Shown: one piece after another, positions 47,608 to 62,900 of the stretch
Layout of the letters: the number at the start of each line of letters is the position of its first letter
Numbering within the stretch: the stretch's first letter is position 1
Notes under the pieces: generated by a model
Told to the model about the DNA's origin: nothing
The model's database searches: none
The model's input: the letters and a program-made list of their open reading frames with translations, nothing else
Assembly (NCBI GenBank): GCA_026168455.1
Contig: CM047426.1
Span: 40,285,313-40,349,312 of the forward strand
DNA from: Theocolax elegans
Lineage: Eukaryota; Arthropoda; Insecta; Hymenoptera; Cerocephalidae
Direction: 5' to 3'
DNA: 64,000 nucleotides
Program-made: the position numbers and the translations under genes

Positions 47608-50600
47608 CTATGTGTTGAGTTTAAGATAATAATGTCTATTCGTTTTCGAGAAAAGTCTGACCAAAAATTTAAATGCTATCAATGTCGTTGAGTATATACG
47701 ACTATACTTACACATGGTGGTACGTCCGAGACATCGAAGCTGCGCGCGAACGTACCACGATGTCAACGCGTAGGGCGTCCGAAACGCATTATTCGGTAAT
47801 TTATTAATACAATAACCTATATACACAAAAATAAGAGAAGAGGCGCCTCTATTTATTAATAACCAAACTATGTTCTGAATTATAAGTTAAAATCTTATTG
47901 CGTTTTAGCAATGTCTTACCCAAAATATGCAAAATTTTCACCTCGTTGAGGTTGGGTTACCACTTGTACATGATGGTACGTCCGAGACATCGAAGCTGCG
48001 CGCGAACGTACCACGATGTCTACGCGCTGCGAGTTGCACACGCTATTTATGATAATTAATTAATGAAAATATAAAGCTGAATGCGAAAAAGTAAGAGAAG
48101 AGGCGCCTTGGTTTATTAATAAACTAACTATGTGTTGAAATTCAGATAAAAATGTCATTGCGTTTTCTAGAAAAGTCTGACCAAAAATATAAAAGTTATC
48201 CACGTCGTTGAGTATATACGACTACACTTACACATGGTGGTACGTCCGAGACATCGAAGCTGCGCGCGAACGTACCACGATGTCTACGCGCTGCGAGTTG
48301 CACACGCTATTTATGATAATTAATTAATGAAAATATAAAGCTGAATGCGAAAAAGTAAGAGAAGAGACGCCTTGGTCTATTAATAAACTAACTATGTGTT
48401 GAATTTCAGATAATAATGTCAAATCTTTTTCGAGAAAAGTCTGACCAAAAATATAAATTCTATCAACGTCGTTGAGAATATAGTATTACATTAACACATG
48501 GTGGTACGTCCGAGACATCGAAGATCCGCGCGAACGTACTACGATGTCAGCGCGCTGCGAGTTGCACACACAATCTATGATAATTAATTAATAAAAATAT
48601 AAATCTGAATGTGAAAAAGTAAGAGAAGAGGTGCCTTGGTTTATTAATAAACTAACTATGTGTTGAGTTTCAGATAATAATGTCTATTCGTTTTCGAGAA
48701 TAGTCTGACCAAAAATTTAAATGCTATCAATGTCGTGGAGTATATACGGCTACACTTACACATGATGGTACGTCCGAGACCTCGAAGCTGCGCGCGAACG
48801 TACCACGATGTCTACGCGCTGCGAGTTGCACACGCTATTTATGATAATTAATTAATAAAAATATAAAGCTGATTGCGAAAAAGTAAGAGAAGAGGCGCCT
48901 TGGTTTATTAATAAACTAACTATGTGTTGAATTTCAGATAAAAATGTCATTGCATTTTCGAGAAAAGTGTGACCAAAAATATAAAAGTTATCCACGTCGT
49001 TGAGTATATACGACTACACTTACACATGGTGGTACGTCCGAGACATCGAAGCTGCGCGCGAACGTACCACGATGTCACGCGCTGCGAGTTGCACACGCTA
49101 TTTATGATAATTAATTAATAAAAATATAAAGCTGAATGCGAAAAAGTAAGAGAAGAGGCGCCTTGGTTTATTAATAAACTAACTATGTGTTGAGTTTCAG
49201 ATAATAATGTCTATTCGTTTTCGAGAAAAGTCTGACCAAAAATTTAAATGCTATCAATGACGTTGAGTATATACGACTACACTTACACACGATGGTACGT
49301 CCGAGACCTCGAAGCTGCGCGCGAACGTACCACGATGTCTACGCGCTGCGAGTTGCACACGCTATTTATGATAATTAATTAATGAAAATGTAAAGCTAAA
49401 TGCGAAAAAGTAAGAGAAGAGGCGCCTTGGTCTATTAATAAACTAACTATGTATTGAATTTCAGATAAAAATGTCAATTCGTTTTCGAGAAAAGTCTGAC
49501 CAAAAATATGAATGTTATCCACGTCGTTGAGATTATAGGACTACACTTACACATGGTGGTACGTCCGAGACATCGAAGCTGCGCGCGAACGTACCACGAT
49601 GTCAACGCGTAGGGCGTACTAAACGCATTATTCGATAATTTATTAATAAAAAAACCTATATACACAAAAATAAGAGAAGAGGCGCCTCTATTTATTAATA
49701 ACCAAACTAAGTTCTGAATTATAAATTAAAATCTTATTACGTTTTAGCAATGTCTTACCCAAGATATGCAAAATTTCCACCTCGTTGAGGTTAGGTTACC
49801 ATTTGTACATGATGGTACGTCCGAGACATCGAAGCTGCGCGCGAACGTACCACGATGTCTATGCGCTGCGAGTTGCACACGCTATTTATGATAATTAATT
49901 AATGAAAATGTAAAGCTAAATGCGAAAAAGTAAGAGAAGAGGCGCCTTGGTCTATTAATAAACTAACTATGTGTTGAATTTCAGATAAAAATGTCAATTC
50001 GTTTTCGAGAAAAGTCTGACCAAAAATATGAATGTTATCCACGTCGTTGAGATTATAGGACTACACTTACACATGGTGGTACGTCCGAGACATCGAAGCT
50101 GCGCGCGAACGTACCACGATGTCAACGCGTAGGGCGTAACTAAACGCATTATTCGATAATTTATTAATAAAAAAACCTATATACACAAAAATAAGAGAAG
50201 AGGCGCCTCTATTTATTAATAACCAAACTATGTTCTGAATTATAATTAAAATCTTATTGCGTTTTAGCAATGTCTTACCCAAAAAAATGCAAAATATCCA
50301 CCTCCTTGAGGTTAGGTTACCACTTGTACATGTGGTAACGTCCAGCGAAGCAACATCGAAGCTGCGCGCGAAACGTAATCACGATGTCTACGCGCGGCGA
50401 GTTGCACACGAGCTATTTATGATAATTAATTAATGAAAATGTAAAGCTAAATGCGAAAAAAGTAAGAGAAGAGGCGCCTTGGTTTATTAATAAACTAACT
50501 ATGTGTTGAGTTTAAGATAATAATGTCTATTCGTTTCGAGAAAAGTCTGACCAAAATTTAAATGCTATCAATGTCGTTGAGTATATACGACTATACTTAC

Positions 50601-52250
50601 ACATGGTGGTACGTCCGAGACATCGAAGCTGCGCGCGAACGTACCACGATGTCAACGCGTAGGGCGTCCGAAACGCATTATTCGGTAATTTATTAATAAA
50701 ATAACCTATATACACAAAAATAAGAGAAGAGGCGCCTCTATTTATTAATAACCAAACTATGTTCTGATTATAAGTTAAAATCTTATTGCGTTTTAGCAAT
50801 GTCTTACCCAAAATATGCAAAATTTTCACCTCGTTGAGGTTGGGTTACCACTTGTACATGATGGTACGTCCGAGACATCGAAGCTGCGCGCGAACGTACC
50901 ACGATGTCTACGCGCTGCGAGTTGCACACGCTATTTATGATAATTAATTAATGAAAATATAAAGCTGAATGCGAAAAAGTAAGAGAAGAGGCGCCTTGGT
51001 TTATTAATAAACTAACTATGTGTTGAAATTCAGATAAAAATGTCATTGCGTTTTCTAGAAAAGTCTGACCAAAAATATAAAAGTTATCCACGTCGTTGAG
51101 TATATACGACTACACTTACACATGGTGGTACGTCCGAGACATCGAAGCTGCGCGCGAACGTACCACGATGTCTACGCGCTGCGAGTTGCACACGCTATTT
51201 ATGATAATTAATTAATGAAAATATAAAGCTGAATGCGAAAAAGTAAGAGAAGAGACGCCTTGGTCTATTAATAAACTAACTATGTGTTGAATTTCAGATA
51301 ATAATGTCAAATCTTTTTCGAGAAAAGTCTGACCAAAAATATAAATTCTATCAACGTCGTTGAGAATATAGTATTACATTAACACATGGTGGTACGTCCG
51401 AGACATCGAAGATCCGCGCGAACGTACTACGATGTCAGCGCGCTGCGAGTTGCACACACAATCTATGATAATTAATTAATAAAAATATAAATCTGAATGT
51501 GAAAAAGTAAGAGAAGAGGTGCCTTGGTTTATTAATAAACTAACTATGTGTTGAGTTTCAGATAATAATGTCTATTCGTTTTCGAGAAAAGTCTGACCAA
51601 AAATTTAAATGCTATCAATGTCGTGGAGTATATACGGCTACACTTACACATGATGGTACGTCCGAGACCTCGAAGCTGCGCGCGAACGTACCACGATGTC
51701 TACGCGCTGCGAGTTGCACACGCTATTTATGATAATTAATTAATAAAAATATAAAGCTGATTGCGAAAAAGTAAGAGAAGAGGCGCCTTGGTTTATTAAT
51801 AAACTAACTATGTGTTGAATTTCAGATAAAAATGTCATTGCGTTTTCGAGAAAAGTGTGACCAAAAATATAAAAGTTATCCACGTCGTTGAGTATATACG
51901 ACTACACTTACACATGGTGGTACGTCCGAGACATCGAAGCTGCGCGCGAACGTACCACGATGTCACGCGCTGCGAGTTGCACACGCTATTTATGATAATT
52001 AATTAATAAAAATATAAAGCTGAATGCGAAAAAGTAAGAGAAGAGGCGCCTTGGTTTATTAATAAACTAACTATGTGTTGAGTTTCAGATAATAATGTCT
52101 ATTCGTTTTCGAGAAAAGTCTGACCAAAAATTTAAATGCTATCAATGACGTTGAGTATATACTACTACACTTACACACGATGGTACGTCCGAGACCTCGA
52201 AGCTGCGCGCGAACGTACCACGGTGTCTACGCGCTGCGAGTTGCACACGC
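47608..52250. repeat. Satellite higher-order block of about 11 monomers (D3)
   Basis: The private marker AAGATCCGCGCGAAC occurs at 48,521 and 51,409, 2,888 bp apart (11 monomers), with matching neighbours on both sides. It recurs at 57,735, 60,605 and 63,743. Class B monomers are closely packed at about 49,680, 50,203 and 50,732 (every second monomer). A short noisy patch lies at 50,281-50,420. Confidence 0.8.
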
Positions 52251-55200
52251 TAGTTATGATAATTAATTAATAAAAATATAAAGCTGATTGCGAAAAGTAA
52301 GAGAAGAAAGGCCTTGGTTTATTAATAAACTAACTATGTGTTGAGTTTCAGATAATAATGTCTATTCGTTTTCGAGAAAAGTCTGACCAAACATTTAAAT
52401 GCTATCAAGTGACGTTGAGTATATACACTACACTTACACACGATGGTACGTCCGAGACCTCGAAGCTGCGCGCGAACGTACCACGATGTCTACGCGCTGC
52501 GATTTGCACTCGCTATTTATGATAATTAATTAATAAAAAATATAAAGCTGAATGCGAAAAGTAAGAAGAAGAGGCGCCTTATTTATTAATAACCAAACTA
52601 TGTTCTGAATTATAAATTAAATCTTATTGCGTTTTAGCAATGTCTTACCCAAAAATGCAAAATTTCCACCTCGTTGAGGTTAGGTTACCACTTGTACATG
52701 GTGGTACGTCCGAGACATCGAAGCTGCGCGCGAACGTATCACGATGTCTACGCGCTGCGAGTTGCACACGCTATTTATGATAATTAATTAATGAAAATGT
52801 AAAGCTAAATGCGAAAAAGTAAGAGAAGAGGCGCCTTGGTTTATTAATAAACTAACTATGTGTTGAGTTTAAGATAATAATGTCTATTCGTTTTCGAGAA
52901 AAGTCTGACCAAAAATTTAAATGCTATCAATGTCGTTGAGTATATACGACTATACTTACACATGGTGGTACGTCCGAGACATCGAAGCTGCGCGCGAACG
53001 TACCACGATGTCAACGCGTAGGGCGTCCGAAACGCATTATTCGGTAATTTATTAATACAATAACCTATATACACAAAAATAAGAGAAGAGACGCCTTGGT
53101 TATTAATAAACTAACTATGTGTTGAATTTCAGATAATAATGTCAATTGCGTTTTCGAGAAAAGTCTGTCCAAAAATATAAATGCTATCAACGTCGTTGAG
53201 AATATAGTATTACATTAACACATGGTGGTACGTCCGAGACATCGAAGATGCGTCGCGAACGTACTACGATGTCTAGCGCGCTGCGAGTTGCACACTACTA
53301 TCTATGATAATTATTATAAAAATATAATGCTGAATGTGAAAAAGTAAGAGAAGAGGCGCCTTGGTTTATTAATAAACTAACTATGTGTTGAATTTCAGAT
53401 AAAATGTCATTGCGTTTTCGAGAAATGTTGACCAAAAATATAAAAGTTATCCACGTCGTTGAGTATATACGACTACACTTACCATGGTGGTACGTCCGAG
53501 ACATTGAAGCTGCGCGCGAACGTATCACGATGTCTACGCGCTGCGAGTTGCACACGCTACTTATGATAATTAATTAATGAAAATATAAAGCTGAATGCGA
53601 AAAAGTAAGAGAAGAGGCGCCTTGGTCTTATTAATAAACTAACTATGTGTTGAATTTCAGATAATAATGTCATTCGTTTTCGAGAAAAGTCTGACCAAAA
53701 ATATAAATGCTATCAACGTCGTTGAGATATACGACTACACTTACACATGGTGGTACGTCCGAGACATCGAAGCTGCGCGCGAACGTACTACGATGTCTAC
53801 GCGCTGCGAGTTTGCACACGCTATTATGATAATTAATTAATGAAAATAGTAAAGCTGAATGCGAAAAAAGTAAGAGAAGAGGCGCCTTGGTCTATTAATA
53901 AACTAACTATGTGTTGAATTTCAGATAAAAATGTCAATTCGTTTTCGAGAAAAGTCTGACCAAAATATAAATGCTATCAACGTCGTTGAGAATATAGATT
54001 ACATTAACACATGGTGGTACGTCCGAGACATCGAAGCTGCGCGCGAACGTACCACGATGTCTACGCGCTGCGAGTTGCACACGCTATTTATGATAATTAA
54101 TTAATAAAAATATAAAGCTGAATTGCGAAAAAGTAAGAGAAGAGGCGCCTTGGTTTATTAATAAACTAACTACTGTGTTGATTTCAGATAAATAAATGTC
54201 TATGCGTTTTCGAGAAAAGTCTGACCAAAAATATAAATGCTTATCCACGTCGTTGAGAATAGTAGTACTACACTTACACATGGTGGTACTTCGAGACATC
54301 GAAGCTGCGCGCGAACGTACCACGATGTCTACGCGCTGCGAGTTGCACACGCTATTTATGATAATTATTAATAAAAATATAAAGCTGAATGCGAAAAAGT
54401 AAGAGAAGAGGCGCCTTGGTTTATTAATAAACTAACTATGTGTTGAGTTTCAGATAAAAATGTCAATTCGTTTTCGAGAAAAGTCTGACCAAAAATATAA
54501 AAGTTATCCACGTCGTTGAGTATATACGACTAACTTACACATGGTGGTACGTCCGAGACATCGAAGCTGCGCGCGAACGTACCACGATGTCACGCGCTGC
54601 GAGTTGCACACGCTATTTATGATAATTAATTAATAAAAATATAAAGCTGAATGCGAAAAAGTAAGAGAAGAGGCGCCTTGGTTTATTAATAAACTAACTA
54701 TGTGTTGAGTTTCAGATAATAATGTCTATTCGTTTTCGAGAAAAGTCTGACCAAAAATTTAAATGCTATCAATGACGTTGAGTATATACGACTACACTTA
54801 CACACGATGGTACGTCCGAGACCTCGAAGCTGCGCGCGAACGTACCACGATGTCTACGCGCTGCGAGTTGCACACGCTATTTATGATAATTAATTAATAA
54901 AAATATAAAGCTGAATGCGAAAAAGTAAGAGAAGAGGCGCCTTGGTTTATTAATAAACTAACTATGTGTTGAGTTTCAGATAATAATGTCTATTCGTTTT
55001 CGAGAAAAGTCTGACCAAAAATTTAAATGCTATCAATGACGTTGAGTATATACGACTACACTTACACACGATGGTACGTCCGAGACATTGAAGCTGCGCG
55101 CGAACGTAGCACGATGTCTACGCGCGGCGAGTTGCACACGCTACCTTATGATAATTAATTAATGAAAATATAAAAGCTGAATGCGAAAAAGTAAGAGAAG

Positions 55201-58200
55201 AGACGCCTTGGTCTATTAAGAACTAACTATGTGTTGAAGTTCAGATAATAATGTCATTCGTTTTCGAGAAAAGTCTGTACCAAAATATACAAGTGCTATC
55301 AACGTCCGTTGAGAAAGTAGTATAACGACTCACTCACATGGTGTTACGTCCGAGACATCGAAGGATGCGCGCGAACGTACTCACGATGCATACGCGCCTG
55401 CGAGTTGCACCCACGTACTATGATCATTAAATTAATGAAAAATATAAGATTGAATGGGAAAAAGTAGAGGAGAGGACGCCCTTGGTTATTAATAAACTAA
55501 CTATGTGTTGAATTGAAGATAAATAATGTCAATTGCGTTTTCGAGAAAGGTCGTTACCACAAATATAAAATGTTATCCACTTCCGTTGAGTAATATAGCT
55601 ATACACTTACACATGGTGGTACGTCCGAGACCATCGAAAGCTGCGCGCGAACGTACACGATGTCTAGCGCGCTGCGATTGCACACCCGCTACTTATGATA
55701 ATTAATTAATGAAAATATAAAGCTGAATGTGAAAAAGTAAGAGAAGAGGCGCCTTGGTTATTAATAACTAACTATGTGTTGAATTTCAGATTAAAAATGT
55801 CAATTCGTTTTCGAGAAAAGGTCTGACCAAATATAAAGTTATCCACGTCGTTGAGTATATAGACTACACTTACACATGGTGGTACGTCCGAGGACATCGA
55901 AGATGCGCGCGAACGTACTACGATGTCTACGCGCTGCGAGTTGCACACAGCTATTATGATATAATAATGAAAATATAAAGCTGAATGCGAAAAAGTAAGA
56001 GAAGAGGCGCCTTGGGTCTATTAATAAACTAAACTATGTGTTGAATTTCAGATAATAATGTCAATTCGTTTTCGAGAAAGTCTGACCAAAAATTAAATGC
56101 TATCAACGTCGTTGAGGTTAGGTTACACATCTGTACATGATGGTACGTGCCGAGACATCGAAGCTGCGCGCGAACGTACCACGATGTCTACGCGCTGCGA
56201 GTTGCACACACTATTTATGATAATTAATTAAGTGAAAATATAAAGCTGAATGTGAAAAAGTAAGAGAAGAGGCGCCTTGATTTATTAATAAAGAACTATG
56301 TGTTAAATTTCAGATAAAAATGTCAATTCGTTTTCAAGAAAAGTCTGACCAAAAATATAAAAGTTATCCACGTCGTTGAGTATATACGACTACACTTACA
56401 CATGGTGTACGTCCGAGACATCGAAGCTGCGCGCGAACTTATCACGATGTTCTATGCGCTGCGAGTTGCACACGCTATTTATGATAATAATTAATGAAAA
56501 TGTAAAGCTAATGCGAAAAAGTAAGAGAAGAGGCACCTTGGTCTATTAATAAACTAACTATGTGTTGAATTTCAGTAATAAATGTCAATTCGTTTTCGAG
56601 AAAAAACTGACCAAAATATATAAATGCTTATCAACGTCGTTGAGATTATAGTATTACACTTAACACTGGTGGTACGTCCGAGACATCGAAGCTGCGCGCG
56701 AACGTACCACGATGTCTACGCGCTGCGAGTTGCACACGCTATTTATGATAATTAATTAATGAAAATATAAGCTGAAATGCGAAAAAGTAAGAGAAGAGGC
56801 GCCTTGGTTTATTAATAAACTAACTATGTGTTGAGTTTAGATAAAAATGTCAATTCGTTTTCGAGAAAAGTCTGACCAAAAATATTAAATGTATCCAACG
56901 TCGTTGACTATATACGACTACACTTACACATGGTGGGTACGTCCGAGACATCGAAGCTGCGCGCGAACGTACCACGATGTCAACGCGTAGGGGCGTCCTA
57001 ACGCATTATTCGATAATTTATTAATAAAAACCTATATACACAAAAATAAGAGAAGAGGCGCCTCTATTTATTAATAACCAAACTAGTTCTGAATTATAAA
57101 TTAAAAATCTTATTGCGTTTTAGCAATGTCTTACCCAAAATATGCAAAATTTTTCACCTCGTTGAGGTTAGGTTACCACTTGTACATGATGGTACGTCCG
57201 AGACATCGAAGCTGCGCCGCGAACGTACCACGATGTCTACGCGCTGCGAGTTGCACACGCTATTTATGATAATTAATTAATGAAATATAAAGCTGAATGC
57301 GAAAAAGTAAGAGAAGAGGCGCCTTTGGTTTATTAATAAACTAACTATGTGTTGAATTCAGATAAAATGTCATTGCGTTTTCTAGAAAGTCTGACCAAAA
57401 ATATAAAAGTTATCCACGTCGTTGAGTATATACGACTACACTTACACATGGTGGTACGTCCGAGACATCGAAGCTGCGCGCGAACGTACCACGATGTCTA
57501 CGCGCTGCGAGTTGCACACGCTATTTATGATAATTAATTAATGAAAATATAAAGCTGAATGCGAAAAGTAAGAGAAGAGGACGCCTTGGTCTATTAATAA
57601 ACTAACTATGTGTTGAATTTCAGATAATAATGTCAAATCTTTTTCGAGAAAAGTCTGACCAAAAATATAAATTCTATCAACGTCGTTGAGAATATAGTAT
57701 TACATTAACACATGGTGGTACGTCCGAGACATCGAAGATCCGCGCGAACGTACTACGATGTCAGCGCGCTGCGAGTTGCACCACCAATCTATGATAATTA
57801 ATTAATAAAAATATAAATCTGAATGTGAAAAAGTAAGAGAAGAGGTGCCTTGGTTTATTAATAAACTAACTATGTGTTGAAGTTTCAGATATAATGTCTA
57901 TTCGTTTTCGAGAATAGTCTGACCAAAATTTAATGCTATCATGTCGTGGAGTATATCGGCTTACACTTACACATGATGGTACGTCCGAGACCTCGAAGCT
58001 GCGCGCGAACGTACCACGATGTCTACGCGCTGCGAGTTGCACACGCTATTTATGATAATAATTAATAAAAAATATAAAGCTGATTGCGAAAAGTAAGAGC
58101 AGAGGCGCCTTGGTTTATTAATAACTAACTATGTGTTGAATTTCAGATAAAAATGTCATGCATTTTCGAGGAAAAGTTGACCAAAAATATAAAAGTTATC

Positions 58201-59900
58201 CACGTCGTTGAGTATACGACTACACTTACACATGGTGTACGTCCGAGACATCGAAGCTGCGCGCGACGTACCACGATGTCAACGCGCTGCGAGTTGCACA
58301 CGCTATTTATGATAATTAATTAATAAAAATATAAAGCTGAATGCGAAAAAGTAAGAGAAGAGGCGCCTTGGTTTATTAATAAACTAACTACTGTGTTGAG
58401 TTTCAGATAATAATGTCTATTCGTTTTCGAGAAAAGTCTGACCAAAAATTTAAATGCTATCAATGACGTTGAGTATATACGACTACACTTACACACGATG
58501 GTACGTCCGAGACCTCGAAGCTGCGCGCGAACGTACCACGATGTCTACGCGCTGCGAGTTGCACACGCTATTTATGATAATTAATTAATGAAAATGTAAA
58601 GCTAAATGCGAAAAAGTAAGAGAAGAGGCGCCTTGGTCTATGAATAAACTAACTATGTATTGAATTTCAGATAAAAATGTCAATTCGTTTTCGAGAAAAG
58701 TCTGACCAAAAATATGAATGTTATCCCCGTCGTTGAGATTATAGGACTACACTTACACATGGTGGTACGTCCGAGACATCGAAGCTGCGCGCGAAAGTAC
58801 CACGATGTCAACGCGTGGGCGTACTAAACGCATTATTCGATAATTTATTAATAAAAACTATATACACAAAAATAAGAGAAGAGGCGCCTCTATTATAATA
58901 CCAAACTAATTTCTGAATTATAAATTAAAATCTTATTACGTTTTTAGCAATGTCTTACCCAAGATATGCAAATTTCCACCTCGTTGAGGTTAGGTTACCA
59001 TTTGTACATGATGGTACGTCCGAGACATCGAAGCTGCGCGCGAACGTACCACGATGTCTACTGCGCTGCGAGTTGCACACGCTATTTATGATAATTAATT
59101 AATGAAAATGTAAAGCTAAATGCGACACGTAAGGAGAAGAGGCGCCTTGGTCTATTATAAACTAACTATTGTGTGAATTTCAGATAAAAATGTCAATTCG
59201 TTTTCGAGAAAAGTCTGACCAAAAATATGAATGTTATCCACGTCGGTGAGATTATAGGACTACACTTACACATGGTGGTACGTCCGAGGACATACGAAAG
59301 CTGCGCGCGAACGTACCAGATGTCAACGCGTAGGGCGTACCTAAACGCATTATTCGATATTTATTAATAAAAAAACCTATATACACAAAATAAGAGCAGA
59401 GGCGCCTCTATTTATTAATAACCAAACTAATGTTCTGAATTATAAATTAAAATCTTATTGCGTTTAGCAATGTCTTACCTCAAAAATGCAAATATCCACC
59501 TCCTTGAGGTTAGGTTACCACTTGTACATGGTGGTACGTCCGAGACATCGAAGCTGCGCGCGAACGTATCACGATGTCTACGCGCTGCGAGTTGCACACG
59601 CTATTTATGATAATTAATTAATGAAAATGATAAAGCTGAAATGCGAAAAAGTAAGAGAAGAGGCGCCTTGGTTTATTAATAAACTAACTATGTGTTGAGT
59701 TTCAGATAATAATGTCTATTCGTTTTCGAGGAAAAGTCTGACCAAAAATATTAAATGCTATCCACTGTCGTTGACTATATACGACTACTACTTACACATG
59801 GTGGTAGCGTCCGAGACATCGAAGCTGCGCGCGAACGTACCACGATGTCAACGCGTAGGGGCGTCCTAAACGCATTATTCGGTAATTTATTAATAAAATA
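52251..59900. repeat. Indel-rich satellite stretch (probable low-accuracy assembly)
   Basis: Single-base indels are common again, worst at about 55,200-55,700 (for example GTCTGTACCAAAATATACAA). At 52,560-52,600 a class A monomer passes into class B within the GCGCC block, reading GCGCCTTATTTATTAATAA, a hybrid monomer. The second half follows the D3 order (marker at 57,735; paired class B monomers at about 58,884, 59,400 and 59,929). Confidence 0.7.
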
Positions 59901-62900
59901 AACCTATATACACAAAATAAGAGAAGAGGCGCCTCTATTTATTAATAACCAAACTATGTTCTGAATTATAAGTTAAAATCTTATTGCGTTTTAGCAATGT
60001 CTTACCCAAAATATGCAAAATTTTCACCTCGTTGAGGTTGGGTTACCACTTGTACATGATGGTACGTCCGAGACATCGAAGCTGCGCGCGAACGTACCAC
60101 GATGTCTACGCGCTGCGAGTTGCACACGCTATTTATGATAATTAATTAATGAAAATATAAAGCTGAATGCGAAAAAGTAAGAGAAGAGGCGCCTTGGTTA
60201 TTAATAAACTAACTATGTGTTGAAATTCAGATAAAATGTCATTGCGTTTTCTAGAAAAGTCTGACCAAAAATATAAAAGTTATCCACGTCGTTGAGTATA
60301 TACGACTACACTTACACATGGTGGTACGTCCGAGACATCGAAGCTGCGCGCGAACGTACCACGATGTCTACGCGCTGCGAGTTGCACACGCTATTTATGA
60401 TAATTAATTAATGAAATATAAAGCTGAATGCGAAAAAGTAAGAGAAGAGACGCCTTGGTCTATTAATAAACTAACTATGTGTTGTATTTCAGATAATAAT
60501 GTCAAATCTTTTTCGAGAAAAGTCTGACCAAAAATATAAATTCTATCAACGTCGTTGAGAACTATAGTATTACATTAACACATGGTGGTACGTCCGAGAC
60601 ATCGAAGATCCGCGCGAACGTACTACGATGTCAGCGCGCTGCGAGTTGCACACACAATCTATGATAATTAATTAATAAAAATATAAATCTGAATGTGAAA
60701 AAGTAAGAGAAGAGGTGCCTGGTTTATTAATAAACTAACTATGTGTTGAGTTTCAGATAATAATGTCTATTCGTTTTCGAGAATAGTCTGACCAAAATTT
60801 AAATGCTATCAATGTCGTGGAGTATATACGGCTACACTTACACATGATGGTACGTCCGAGACCTCGAAGCTGCGCGCGAACGTACCACGATGTCTACGCG
60901 CTGCGAGTTGCACACGCTATTTATGATAATTAATTAATAAAAATATAAAGCTGATTGCGAAAAAGTAAGAGAAGAGGCGCCTTGGTTTATTAATAAACTA
61001 ACTATGTGTTGAATTTCAGATAAAAATGTCATTGCATTTTCGAGAAAAGTGTGACCAAAAATATAAAAGTTATCCACGTCGTTGAGTATATACGACTACA
61101 CTTACACATGGTGGTACGTCCGAGACATCGAAGCTGCGCGCGAACGTACCACGATGTCACGCGCTGCGAGTTGCACACGCTATTTATGATAATTAATTAA
61201 TAAAATATAAAGCTGAATGCGAAAAAGTAAGAGAAGAGGCGCCTTGGTTTATTAATAAACTAACTATGTGTTGAGTTTCAGATAATAATGTCTATTCGTT
61301 TTCGAGAAAAGTCTGACCAAAAATTTAAATGCTATCAATGACGTTGAGTATATACGACTACACTTACACACGATGGTACGTCCGAGACCTCGAAGCTGCG
61401 CGCGAACGTACCACGATGTCTACGCGCTGCGAGTTGCACACGCTATTTATGATAATTAATTAATGAAAATGTAAAGCTAAATGCGAAAAAGTAAGAGAAG
61501 AGGCGCCTTGGTCTATTAATAAACTAACTATGTATTGAATTTCAGATAAAAATGTCAATTCGTTTTCGAGAAAAGTCTGACCAAAAATATGAATGTTATC
61601 CACGTCGTTGAGATTATAGGACTACACTTACACATGGTGGTACGTCCGAGACATCGAAGCTGCGCGCGAACGTACCACGATGTCAACGCGTAGGGCGTAC
61701 TAAACGCATTATTCGATAATTTATTAATAAAAAACCTATATACACAAAAATAAGAGAAGAGGCGCCTCTATTTATTAATAACCAAACTATGTTCTGAATT
61801 ATAAATTAAAATCTTATTACGTTTTAGCAATGTCTTACCCAAGATATGCAAAATTTCCACCTCGTTGAGGTTAGGTTACCATTTGTACATGATGGTACGT
61901 CCGAGACATCGAAGCTGCGCGCGAACGTACCACGATGTCTATGCGCTGCGAGTTGCACACGCTATTTATGATAATTAATTAATGAAAATGTAAAGCTAAA
62001 TGCGAAAAAGTAAGAGAAGAGGCGCCTTGGTCTATTAATAAACTAACTATGTGTTGAATTTCAGATAAAAATGTCAATTCGTTTTCGAGAAAAGTCTGAC
62101 CAAAAATATGAATGTTATCCACGTCGTTGAGATTATAGGACTACACTTACACATGGTGGTACGTCCGAGACATCGAAGCTGCGCGCGAACGTACCACGAT
62201 GTCAACGCGTAGGGCGTACTAAACGCATTATTCGATAATTTATTAATAAAAAAACCTATATACACAAAAATAAGAGAAGAGGCGCCTCTATTTATTAATA
62301 ACCAAACTATGTTCTGAATTATAAATTAAAATCTTATTGCGTTTTAGCAATGTCTTACCCAAAAAATGCAAAATATCCACCTCGTTGAGGTTAGGTTACC
62401 ACTTGTACATGGTGGTACGTCCGAGACATCGAAGCTGCGCGCGAACGTATCACGATGTCTACGCGCTGCGAGTTGCACACGCTATTTATGATAATTAATT
62501 AATGAAAATGTAAAGCTAAATGCGAAAAAGTAAGAGAAGAGGCGCCTTGGTTTATTAATAAACTAACTATGTGTTGAGTTTAAGATAATAATGTCTATTC
62601 GTTTTCGAGAAAAGTCTGACCAAAAATTTAAATGCTATCAATGTCGTTGAGTATATACGACTATACTTACACATGGTGGTACGTCCGAGACATCGAAGCT
62701 GCGCGCGAACGTACCACGATGTCAACGCGTAGGGCGTCCGAAACGCATTATTCGGTAATTTATTAATAAAATAACCTATATACACAAAAATAAGAGAAGA
62801 GGCGCCTCTATTTATTAATAACCAAACTATGTTCTGAATTATAAGTTAAAATCTTATTGCGTTTTAGCAATGTCTTACCCAAAATATGCAAAATTTTCAC

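Noticed and set aside
14150..62390. Insect telomere repeat, because of GAGGTTAGGTTACC in class B monomers
   Set aside because: TTAGG occurs once per monomer as part of the unit and never as a tandem run.
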